This document shows, piece after piece, positions 1-9,944 of a DNA stretch of 64,000 nt. Within the stretch, counting starts at the first letter, position 1, and every line of letters starts with the position of its first letter. This stretch comes from Cruorifilaria tuberocauda (Eukaryota > Nematoda > Chromadorea > Rhabditida > Onchocercidae): assembly GCA_013365365.1 (NCBI GenBank), contig JABVXU010000288.1:1-64000 (forward strand), given 5' to 3'. Under the pieces are notes generated by a model. It made no database searches. It worked only from the letters and a program-made list of their open reading frames with translations, and was not told the DNA's origin. Both the position numbers and the translations under genes were made by a program.

Positions 1-982
1 CGGATTGAAATGATGAACCTTGTTGGCCGGATTGAAATGATGAACTTTGATGACCGGATTGGTGTGATGGACCTCGCTGGCCGCGTTGAAGCGATGAATC
101 GTCTTGGCCCCAATGAATTGATGGACTTAGTGGGATGAATTGAAATGACGGGCCACTATTGTATAGTGAACGTGGCTCACTAAATCCAAATGGTAAATTT
201 GACTGTAATAACAAACCTATTTGAGCGCATTGAAAGTATGGAACTTCGTTGCCGGTTTGGATATCGAATACTTGGCTAGGCTGAGACGATGGACCGGGCT
301 GGCCAGGCTGAGATGATAAACTTGGTTGGCTAGACTGAAATGATGAACCTTGTTGGCCGGATTGAAATGATGAACCTTGTTGGCCGGATTGAAATGATGA
401 ACCTTGTTGACCGGATTGAAATGATGAACCTTGTTGGCCGGATCGAAATGATGAACCTTGTTGGCCGGATTGAAATGATGAACCTTGTTGACCGGATTGA
501 AATGATGGTATTGGTTCAATATCATCATCATCATCATCACCATCATCATCGTCGTTATCATCAACTTCCAAAAAAAGGGGAAGGTTTTTGAAAATATCAG
601 GTATAGGACAAGTAGGATGTACGAGTGGGGGTAAAGGATTATCTGAAGTGAATAATGATTGTGGTAAAAAGGTTTTTCGCGATATTGTTCCCATTACAAT
701 TCTTCTGATTGTGGTGGTAGTTGAAGTGGTAACAGTTGCTCCCTGGCTCAGATCATCAGTTGTCTGTGGGCGAACTGCATCCGGTAAGCTCAGTATTGTA
801 CGACTTCTCATGTATGATGATCCTGATCCTGGTTCAGATAATCGACGAAGCAATGGACAGATTGTAAAACGACCAGCAGAAGTTCCTGTTGACGAATCTT
901 CAATGACGTTTCCATATGGAAGTGAACGAGAGCGCGTCAAACGTTTCGATAACTTTCCCCTATATGAAATCTTTCTCGACAT
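1..982 (-). CDS. Gly/Ser/Gln-repeat disordered protein (partial, runs off left edge)
   Basis: I do not recognise this protein. The minus strand is open from an ATG at 982 to the window edge (about 327 codons), just after a splice-like site (TTATTTTAG, 992-1000) that could take a spliced leader. The N-terminal ~140 residues are basic and Ser/Thr-rich. Then comes an Asp tract (around 515-555) followed by a 9-residue repeat, FQSGQQGSS, about seven near-perfect copies encoded by a 27 bp minisatellite (about 334-510). Degenerate Gln/Ser/Pro sequence and more repeat copies follow at 1-60. The composition suggests a disordered or secreted low-complexity protein. The opposite strand also has open frames here, but the minus frame is uninterrupted through repeats and flanks and varies mostly at silent positions. 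The upstream neighbour is WASHC3. No domain is visible and no function is claimed. Confidence 0.6.
   Translation of the reverse strand, partial: MSRKISYRGKLSKRLTRSRSLPYGNVIEDSSTGTSAGRFTICPLLRRLSEPGSGSSYMRSRTILSLPDAVRPQTTDDLSQGATVTTSTTTTIRRIVMGTISRKTFLPQSLFTSDNPLPPLVHPTCPIPDIFKNLPLFLEVDDNDDDDGDDDDDDIEPIPSFQSGQQGSSFQSGQQGSSFRSGQQGSSFQSGQQGSSFQSGQQGSSFQSGQQGSSFQSSQPSLSSQPGQPGPSSQPSQVFDIQTGNEVPYFQCAQIGLLLQSNLPFGFSEPRSLYNSGPSFQFIPLSPSIHWGQDDSSLQRGQRGPSHQSGHQSSSFQSGQQGSSFQS
334..510. repeat. 27 bp coding minisatellite
   Basis: Seven tandem 27 bp units differing at only a few bases (ggccgg or gaccgg; attgaa or atcgaa). The unit length is a multiple of three, so copy-number change keeps the minus-strand frame and adds or removes one 9-residue block. 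Two or more further units lie at 1-60, separated by diverged sequence. Confidence 0.9.
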
Positions 983-1674
983 CCGAAAATCCTAAAATAA
1001 ATTAATTACTTATTAGCTATAGCATGTAAATGATATCTTTCACGCTCATTTGTAGTAAGAATAATTTCAGGAAAATTTCCAATACAATGGGAGATATATT
1101 ATCCAATTGTTTAAAATTTTTTTAGCTAATCTCAGAGAAAATAAGGAATAAAAGTTTTCAAATATTAATAATGAATATGGAGAATGGCAAGATTTTAAAT
1201 GGATAATCTCTCGTTATAATCCCGCTACTTTAGTATGGTCAGTGAAGATTCTCGAAACTCATTGATTAATGCATAAAATTGGCAATCTCTCTCTGTCTCT
1301 TGATTAGCAATCATCTATCTTTACCTTTCCAACATTTTTTTTAATAAGAATGCAAGAAGATCATGAATGGCTCAATTTTTATTGACGAAAATTTCACAAG
1401 AACAAAATTCTCAGATAGACATGCCTTATGATTTTGAAATCAAAGCTTGAATAATAATTTGTTTTAAATGATGTACAATTATAAGAAAATTTCTCCACTT
1501 CATGTATCTTACAACCAATGCTAAAATAAAACATCATGAATATAAAGGATAACTAAAGATTCCGAAAACACATCTTTCAGAGGATTTGAAAAGTATTTGA
1601 AATAACCAGCGATGCTTCACTTATTTCAGTCATCCAATAATTTAGATACATTTATGACACATAGTTTTCAATCA
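983..1674. other. intergenic, WASHC3 3' side
   Basis: Between the WASHC3 stop and the start of the repeat protein. AT-rich; no coding exon, RNA gene or repeat was recognised. Confidence 0.5.
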
Positions 1675-3651
1675 CTAATCACTGGAAGATGTGAAATTCT
1701 GATCATCGTCATCAGTACTTGTTGATTCGTCAGCCTCAATTCGTTGTCCAGCTGTCGCATCTTCATGTAGATCAGATAATGCGTCTGGCATTCTGCAGAA
1801 ATTTGAAATTAGTTCAAATTTCATCAGAAAATTTTCAAAGCATTCCGCTTTACTTCACAACTATGATGTTTCGAAAATCTCAATATTTGCTGGAAATATG
1901 ATAATGTTTTCATAAAATGTTTAACTTGAGCAATTCATGTGGTCTTTACTCTTTTCTTGGTCATTGACAAATTGACGACTCTACTACAGAACAATCTTTC
2001 TAATGTCTAAATATATTGAGGTGATAAGAATATCTATGTATATCCACAGTACTTTAAATTTTGCTTTTTAGAAAAAAAGAACTGATAAAGCACTTGCTCA
2101 AACTTGTTCAAAACATTTTGGATATTTAGGATACATAAAAGAAGTGATTATACACACATGGTCACTGCCGTTATTTCCTTAATGGGTACTTCAGATGAAA
2201 CTTTTTAGAATGGCAACCACATGACAATGGATGAAAACATGAGAAATATCTCAGGAAAAAAAAACTAAAAATGATACATACTGGAGAAGGGCTGTATCGA
2301 TTCCTTGACTCGTCATTTTTTGTTTCACTGCACATTCAGGCACTCCCTGAATTTGAAGTAACAATAAAAAACACAGCTTAAGTCAATAAATCATTTTCAG
2401 GAATAGGGAACAGCTACAGTGAAATGGAAGTTCGTATATCATAACGGCGAATTTATTCCGACTATCTTGTAAAAAAGGTGTCTTACTGTCGTTAACACAC
2501 GGAGAGTATAACAAATTATAAGAAGTATTACGATGTAATTATAATAAAATTTTGTAAAAAAGGCTTCTTACTTCTTCCAAATAGGAAATAAGGATCGAAA
2601 ACGAACCATTTTAAGCATTTTAAAATAAATAGCATAACGAGGATCATCTCGAATGTGAAGACAATGGCTTTGTTCCGTAGATGTTTTCGAAACTATCGAT
2701 TCAGATGGTTTTTCAAGAGGGGCGATAGAACTTGAATATGATTCTGAATTATCTAATTTCGCGTTGTCATGTATTTCTTTCTGAAAAATAATTCAAACAT
2801 CATTGGGGGTAAACTTCAATAATGACAATCCATTAAATTAACCTCCCAAAAACGAACGATCCATCAAGAATAAGGTCATTCTTTTAAATCTGTTAATCTG
2901 AATTCAGGAAACAAAAAAAAGCAGAAGAATTTTGTGACGACTTTCGTAACACAGTAAACAAAATCATTTAACAGCGGTGGTTCACCACATCTTATCAGCA
3001 TTAATTGTCAATCTTGAAGTGAAAAATACACCTCCGCAATAGTTTTGTTTAATAATGGATCATCATGTTGCTGTTTAGCAGATGATTCAATGGCCTCCGG
3101 AATTACGATCTGTAGACCTGGCACGCTATCTAGCTAAAAAAAATTCAATAAAATATGTTTATTTTAAATCATCATGACAAACAGATACCGACGATTTCAT
3201 ACCTCTAAAAAGAAACTCAAGTTCTTTAAGAGATAAAAGAACTCAAATTCTCTAAGTCACCACTTCAACAATAAAGTAGTTAACTAATTACTTTAAGTTC
3301 CAAAAGTTTTAACTCCACTTTTACTCGACTCAAACGCTTTTCCATATCGATAATCCTTTGTTCAACATTATATACAAAACTTTCTAGCATCTGAATATTT
3401 CTTGCCATGAAATAATTAACAAATGCAACAATCTGTTTCGTCCCAAGTGGCTTCATCTGAAATTCCGGGAATCATGCATTCTACCACTTCTACCAAATGG
3501 TTGGACGTTTGAAAGTCCATATAGTAAATTTCATTTTCAGAACGATGCTTGATGGGAAAATATACAGGATCATGTAACCAGATCAGTTATACCAGACTGA
3601 CTGTAGGAGACTCACCTGGCACATATTGATATCTGTATCAGCGAAGCTCAT
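1675..3651 (-). CDS. WASHC3: WASH complex subunit 3 (CCDC53; C. elegans ddl-1 family)
   Basis: A subunit of the pentameric WASH complex, which activates Arp2/3 on endosomes. Six exons on the minus strand: 3616-3651, 3292-3456, 3032-3133, 2607-2780, 2282-2346 and 1675-1792; all intron phases agree, giving about 219 residues (human 194). Family blocks are in order: TKQIVAFVNYFM (like KRTVAFLNQFV), a coiled coil with MEKRLSRVKVELKLLELK, VPGL, DDPRYAIYFKMLKM (like DPRYARYLKMVQV), GVPECAVKQKM, and an acidic Ser-rich tail ending SSSD before TAG. The middle region (after VPGL) is poorly conserved, as usual.  In C. elegans the family member ddl-1 is also linked to HSF-1 and lifespan (established knowledge). 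The next gene upstream is BORCS5, 785 bp away on the same strand. Confidence 0.93.
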
Positions 3652-4436
3652 ATTAGACCGTTCATTTAGCATTGAATTCTCATTAATGTTCGCTTTGAAG
3701 AATTCCTCACTTCACGAATTCTGCATCTGCGAAACGTCAGCTCTCGAAGTTGAAGAACTTCACAACTTCAAACTAAATGAGAAGTGGTTATCTCCAAGAT
3801 AAAGAAAATATGCATCATATTTTCTTATCTCCCTTCCTTTCCTTATTACAATATATCTTTACGATACTTTTATTCTTCGTAGAATATGAAGTAAACATGA
3901 ATGATGAGAAGATCATCCTGGTTTAATACGTTTCAAACACCAAAATGAATTCCATTATATTTCGGCAAAAATAAAAACATTGATAAATTAGATTTTCGAA
4001 GCAAACCTCCCTCAGATCCAAGAAAACTGTAAATTTTTATGAATAAAAATATAAAGACGCAAAAATAAAAAAGATAAGAAACTGTAAAATAAGTGAACAA
4101 TAAGGTGCTGAATAGCAATATTATCTTACAGCAAGAATTATGTTAAGAATATAATTACACAGAAGAATGACTCATCAAGAAAATGCTTTAAATTAATGAT
4201 AATTAATAGACAAAAGGACAAACTGCTACCAGACATCGCAGTAAAAAATCCTAACAAATAATAGTGAATCAAAACTCTTTAAGTTTTATGCTTCATTGGC
4301 TTGCCGTATCTTTTCTAAGTTTTAGATTTTCATCTCAGAAAAAACTTGTCGCAATCTAAAATACGATGCTGCAGACGACTAGATATTTTTTGACGAAAAA
4401 GAATGAAATGACAATGATATGATTTCGTGTACAGAG

Positions 4437-5859
4437 TCAGGTATTATCTTTATCAACTACGATCACTTCATCGACAGGCTTAATATGCAAATCATCTTGA
4501 TTACTCTCTACTGGACAGGTATTACTTTCAATTTCTTGGATAATTTCATTATGCTTTCTATCTAATAATGAATTTCCAGTAATATTTAGAAGATAATCAA
4601 TATCCAGTAATGGAAGCCGTTTTTGTTCTGGTAAAATTTCATTCAGAGTCTCAACTGCTGGCATCAGATCTTGGAAAAGAAACTGAAAATAGAATTACAT
4701 TAGTCTGCATATTCTAACAACAAAAAGTTGTTTTGCAAAATACGTAACTTTCAGAATGTCACAGGATTAACAGACTCTAAGTGAACCGCAATACAAATGC
4801 TTATTTCCAATCTTATTTTCAAAATTTCCAGTATTTCCAATCTGTAGTATTCGGCAGAAATAGCCAGGTAACAGAACTGATATAAGATCACAGACGAAAT
4901 TACAACAGAGAAAAAATTATTACCAGCAAATTTGAGATATGTGCTTGCAAATCGCTAATTTTTTCTAAATAATTCTGAAAACGATCCATAGACCTCTTTC
5001 GGTCATTTAACTGTACTAACAAAAGTGCAATATCGTGATCCACCTGAAAACCTACAGATGATCTTTTCAGGAATTATAAATAAACATGAACTTCTTAAAA
5101 ATGCCTTCAAACAATTTTTCATTATACCACGAAAATATTTTTATTGTTGGTTCGAATCCTTGCCTAAGTTCTTTTTTGTCCTAGACAAAACAAAAATTTT
5201 TCCACTATCACGAAAATCTTTTTATAAAAAGTCGAGTGAGACTTTTTTTTCCTAGCTTTGTCAATCGTTATTGAACAACTGTGGACTATTAATGAAGTTT
5301 GACTTTAATTCCATTATAGGGGAAATATTTTGATTTTTCAAAATACGTAGTTAAGGTGTGCTAACATTTTTCATTGAATTTCCTAGCGATTCCTGTTCCA
5401 CAACGACAATATTAGCACATCGCGAGAAATGCTCTTGCAAACGATAAGCAAACTTCAACACTGGACGAGCATTAATTTTATATATTGTCTCTGGCGCATC
5501 ACGTAAGCCTGGCTGATTCAATGAACTTTTTAAAATCGGATAAAATTTTGGGATTTCCTGAAAAGCAAATCAATTTCTGCAACATTAGATTAGATTGTGC
5601 ACTAAGTGGAAGTTCGACGTTGATATATTTTGCAAAGAATATGTTTATGATATCTAATAAGATCAGGATACCCGGAATAACTGCTTACCAGGAAGCGTTT
5701 TACCATGTCATCATTCTTGGAACATGATGGGCCTACTGCATTTGTTCTCTGCTTTACAACAATTACTTTGCCTTTCGTTTTCGCACCTGATTTTTTATTC
5801 GGTAAAAATGAATGTGATGAAGGAATGTTAGTATCATTGCTGCTTTGTCCATTACCCAT
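4437..5859 (-). CDS. BORCS5: BORC complex subunit 5 (myrlysin; C. elegans sam-4 family)
   Basis: Subunit of BORC, which recruits Arl8 to lysosomes and synaptic-vesicle precursors and so couples them to kinesin. Four exons: 5689-5859, 5366-5557, 4924-5043 and 4437-4682, all phase 0, giving 242 residues (human 196). The N-terminus MGNGQSS is an N-myristoylation signal, the membrane anchor of this family, and fixes the start codon. Other conserved blocks are KVIVVKQ, LEIPKFYPILK, NARPVLKFAYRLQEHFSRCA, the coiled coil VQLNDRKRSMDRFQNYLEKI, and PAVETLNEILPEQKRLPLL. The C-terminal tail (~60 residues, ending DKDNT) is longer than in human. The upstream gene's stop lies only 34 bp before this ATG, with no AG acceptor in between. 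Confidence 0.94.
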
Positions 5860-5893
5860 ATTTCAATTGTATACAGAATTTCAAAATTAGTTT

Positions 5894-6670
5894 TCAAATA
5901 CGTGGTGGTCTTGGACGGTCTAAATATATGCGATCAATTCCTGTGTCAGTCCAACGCTTTTCCAATTCGGCCGTTGATTCCTGGAATAAACAAGCACTTA
6001 ATACGAGTGATCAAAAAATTTATAAAATCGTTGAAGATAAAAAAACAAAGGATAAGGAGGAGAGAGGTTATGAAGAAGTGAAAACTATATCACAAAGAGA
6101 TCTAACAGATAAAAACACACCTGGCGAAAACTGACACTCGATGGAAGATTTTCAGTTTCTGGATCAGGCAGATGTTCACGGGGTATTTCAATGCTCTCCT
6201 TAAATAGCAGAATATTTAAATTAATAAGTCACACAGTCTAAGAGAAACACAATCTTCTAAAAGTTTGATTAAATTAAAACAGTCCGTTTTGACGATTTGA
6301 ACTGGATAAAGCACAACAACGAATTTCATTTTATTTATATTAGGTGCATTTCATACTAGTTACTCTATGAATTATTAGAGTACTCATATAACAAGACTTA
6401 TATGCATCTCCTCATTATCTGTCTCGAATGAAATCCATAAGTTAATATCCGCAGTATGAACAGCCTATTTTCTGATTTGTTATACAGGATAAAAAACCGA
6501 TACAGTTTAATTAATCAAGTTTTAGTCCAATTTATTACTCATGTATTTTATAAAATTGGTTTTTACGAACTCATAATAACGGCGACCTTGGGCAACTGAT
6601 GAGTAATCCAATCTTTATCACGTTTATTTAAATTGTAATCAAGAGAGGCGAGAAATGGCACACGCGACAT
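5894..6670 (-). CDS. small unknown protein, 82 residues, upstream of BORCS5
   Basis: Not recognised. Three exons on the minus strand: 6587-6670, 6121-6198 and 5894-5980, all phase 0. The start follows a splice-like TTGCAG about 26 bp upstream. Visible sequence: MSRVPFLASLDYNLNKRD at the start, IPREHLPDPETENLPSS in the middle, and ESTAELEKRWTDTG...LDRPRPPRI at the end. It is charged and proline-rich with no cysteine, membrane segment or signal peptide. The first donor (AAG|GTCGCC) is weak, so the exon 1-2 joint is the least certain part. Exons 2 and 3 have clean acceptors and coherent coding. The opposite strand carries a 68-codon open frame over exon 3, which I take as a shadow. Confidence 0.6.
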
Positions 6671-7802
6671 TTCATGGGTTGACCGCTTTCAATCTGCAAT
6701 AATGTAGAGCGAAAAATATAATCCACACAATCTATTATATGTAAGAATGAATTCATAAAGATCAATGAACTCGAAAAATGCTAATATCGCGTTAGTTCAC
6801 ACTTGTAATTTCAATTACAACTCCAACGCACAGTCTTCGAGAAAATTCAATTTACTCTTTCTAATGTATAATTTTTTTGAAATACCAAATTTGATTCCCT
6901 GAATCCTCAAGAGTGAAGTATTTCATTAATGCGGCATTCGCGAATTGTCATGAAGAGAACTATCAGGTTATTGTATTCAAATACAAAAGACCCATAAACT
7001 AAACAGAATAATAACGAAACCGGAAAATACTACCTCCCATCAATGTCTGCTTTATCTGAAAAATACCGCCTCGAGAATAGGCCAAATCATGCCATATTTA
7101 TTAATCGCAATCAAATCTTCACATAAAAATCGCCAACAGGTTTTTCGACCCAAAGTACGAAAAAAGTAGTGTGAAAGTAACGAAAAAATTTATTATTAAT
7201 GAAGGAACAAACGAAAGTTAAGAAAAAGTTCAAACATTCACTAACGATCAAATTTTGTAGTAGCAAATAACATTTTAAACACTTTTCAAGAGCTTTTAAC
7301 AACAGTCAGAAATAAACCTGCATGACAAAAATTCGAATTCAGTAAAATCGAGAGAAAGACGAAAAGAAATCAGTTTGCAGAAACGACACAGATCGTTAAC
7401 TACAGGATAAACAAATTAATCACAAATATTATGATATAAAGATGATGGCTATGTAGATTCATTAAAATGGAACAGGTTAAATTTTACTTCTGTTGAGAGA
7501 TAAAATAGAAATTGAAAAAATTCAAAAAATAGAAAAGCGTGGGAATGACAGACAGTACCTGACCTACCATAAACACTATGAATGCTTCAACAATTATTTC
7601 CATCTACTTCTCTTCTTCTCTTTTACAGTATATCTCCTCTCTATTTCTTGTCCGATTTCATTACCATAATTTCACATATTCGAGGAAAAAAAAGATAACA
7701 GGACAAAAATAAATATCAAAACAAATGAAAAAACGAAAAATTCAAAACAAATCAAACGTGAATTTGAATTCAATTTTTGTCTATATAATTATTTCAACTA
7801 AT
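6671..7802. other. gene-poor stretch
   Basis: Between the acetyltransferase stop and the start of the 82-residue protein. AT-rich; only short open frames with no family resemblance and no clear exon. Any operon linkage across this 1.1 kb gap is unproven. Confidence 0.45.
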
Positions 7803-9195
7803 TCAAAATTTTTGAACCAAAAAATTATTCCCTTCATCTTTTTTGAATCCAAATTGTTCGTAAAAAGATATCAATTCATTCTTGCATTCCAATGATAACT
7901 TATAAACACCAATATGTCGTGCAAGCGCTACCAAATGATGATTAAGTAATGTTCCGAAACGCTGGCCGCGAACGCTTCTATCCACAACAACATCTTCAAT
8001 ACGACCCCGACATCCAGCATCATGGATAAACTTCCATTCCAAAACGAGTGTTGCTGATGCCACGATACGTTTTATCCTACGAAGATTTTCAATTCATTAA
8101 TCCAACATAATCCGTATGTAAGATTGAATTGCTCCTCATTTTTTTTTTTAATTAGTTGGTGGATTAGCAACCATTTCAAACAACTACGTGCAACCGCTTT
8201 AGCAACGGCTAGTGAGTAGTGCATATTAATAAGAAGAAGTAATATCTTTACATTCATCGTCCTTCTTTCCTTCTTCGGCTTTCAAAAAATGCGCATAATA
8301 TTTATTTCTAACCTTTTTGTTTCTGGAACTTCTCTAAACGATGAATGACTGCATATTATAAGTCCGTCTAAAACTTTTGAGAAATAATGAATTTTACTAC
8401 TTTATGATGTATATTATACTTACTTACATACCTTTTTAGAAAGATAAAAAAATTTAGAAAATTTATAATGAAGCTTTCTTCTACGCTCCCAACTAGAGGG
8501 ATTTATAAATCAATTGTCTTTAGAAACTTACTCTTTATGCTCAATGACGATAATATAATAAGCAGGAGGTGACATATTGCGCATCAAACTGAATCTGCAA
8601 TTTATACTATAATCCCACTGAATAAATTAGATTTTATAAATAACTGTTATAGGACTGAGTCAACTCAGAAATTCTTCGGAAAAACTTATAAACAACATAA
8701 AATGATGAAAATTTATGGAATTAAACTTGAAATCCAGTACTTACCGATGAAGAAACATTTCCTCGGTGACATCACCGACAACAGTAAGTTGCGCTAATAA
8801 TTCCAAATAACCGCGATGGTAGTCAGTTGACATCAGTGGTCGCAAACGATAACCTTCCGGTATTTCTGGTAATCCTTGTAAATGGATGAAATACAAAAAA
8901 CTTTCAGCAAATATTGTTTTGCAATCTGCAAAAAGATTTTACAGAAGTTCGATAATAGTCTGAACAAAGAATTTCATTATCATTTCAGACGGAAGCAAAA
9001 CATCAAATACTCAATTAATAAACATTACATAAATATAATTAATAGAGATTAGAAAGTTATCTTCCTTTATATCTAAAATATCATTGCATGGCAAAGATAA
9101 ACAGAACAAAAGGGATAACCTGTTGTACTTGATAAACGTTTGCTGTGATCAGCTTCTTTCATATTATCTAACATTGTATTTTTCAAATCCATCAT
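7803..9195 (-). CDS. GNPNAT1: glucosamine 6-phosphate N-acetyltransferase
   Basis: Transfers acetyl from acetyl-CoA to glucosamine 6-phosphate, a step towards UDP-GlcNAc and hence chitin (eggshell, pharynx) and glycoproteins. Four exons: 9120-9195, 8745-8925, 8532-8594 and 7803-8076, phases consistent, 197 residues (human 184). GNAT-fold hallmarks: GYRLRPLMSTDYHRGYLELL, YYIIVIE, VASATLVLEWKFIH, GCRGRIEDVVVDRSVRG followed by QRFG (acetyl-CoA loop), YKLSLECKN and FYEQFGFKK. Two adjacent ATGs (9195, 9192) lie about 30 bp after a TTACAG that could take a spliced leader. It faces GTF3C5 divergently across 0.75 kb. Confidence 0.95.
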
Positions 9196-9944
9196 ACCGT
9201 AGTACGAACTTAATTTTTAACCTGTAATGGACAAATTAATAATAATGATAGTAATAATAATTATCAATAATAGTTGTTAATAATAATAATAATCAATAAC
9301 AATGATAATAATAATAATAAACATTACCTATAATAACAATCGCTATTTCTATAATAATAACAGCAGCCTTGCAGAGCCAACTTTAGTTCGCCTGTGAATC
9401 ACACTACTGACCAAATATAGCCACATTTATCAGTTATCTCTGTTTCCTCTCCGTTTATCAATCATCATCTCTGCTGTTTTCGCAACAAAAACAAATCTGT
9501 TTTACTCTCGACCATTTTCCTTGCTAGGACACAGAACTATTTTTCTACATTTCTCAATCAACCCCTCCTTCTCTCCAGAACACCTCCAATTATCATCTCG
9601 CCGCCTCACCAACCACTACTCGCTAATTATCTTTTGCATACATTTCTTGTAAAACAAGCATGTTGCATGCAATTCACCGTTTCATAGCTTACTACAAGCA
9701 TGTTGCATGCTATAACATTTTTAAATGAAATTTAGTGTTTAATGTTTTCTCCGGTCGGTTCCGGCGATAATACTAAATTTTCACACTGAAATTTAGATCA
9801 GCTCCGGAGCATCGGAGAATACTATCTATCATCGAAAGTTTTTTCCGTACGGGAAAATATCTTATCTGTATTATTTGCCGCGTTATCTTTTTTTTGACTT
9901 TTTGGAGAATAATTCTCTGTTGTCATGGTATTATATTGCAGAAG
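9196..9944. promoter_or_regulatory. divergent intergenic region GNPNAT1 / GTF3C5
   Basis: Shared upstream region of two divergent genes. It contains a degenerate TAA/AATA microsatellite (about 9229-9365), a C/T-rich stretch (9430-9640), and two identical 17 bp copies of ACAAGCATGTTGCATGC (about 9654-9670 and 9694-9710). GC-rich motifs around 9750-9810 include TTCTCCG and its inverse CGGAGAA. Function is inferred from position only. Confidence 0.5.
9229..9365. repeat. TAA/AATA-type microsatellite
   Basis: Imperfect runs of taataa/aataat interrupted by gat and caa, in the divergent intergenic region. Confidence 0.8.

Noticed and set aside
340..995. Plus-strand ORFs over the minisatellite (MMNLVGRIE repeats and a 135-codon frame)
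   Set aside because: The minus frame is open over the whole 990 bp with protein-like composition; the plus frames are shadows broken at 588-591.
5149..5159. GGTTCGAATCC, a tRNA T-loop-like string
   Set aside because: No pairing T-stem, D-arm, anticodon arm or acceptor stem around it; it lies in a BORCS5 intron.
5928..6134. Plus-strand 68-codon ORF starting MRSIPVSVQRFS, mitochondrial-import-like
   Set aside because: It lies antisense to exon 3 of the minus-strand 82-residue gene, which has proper splice sites and phase; no downstream plus exon fits.
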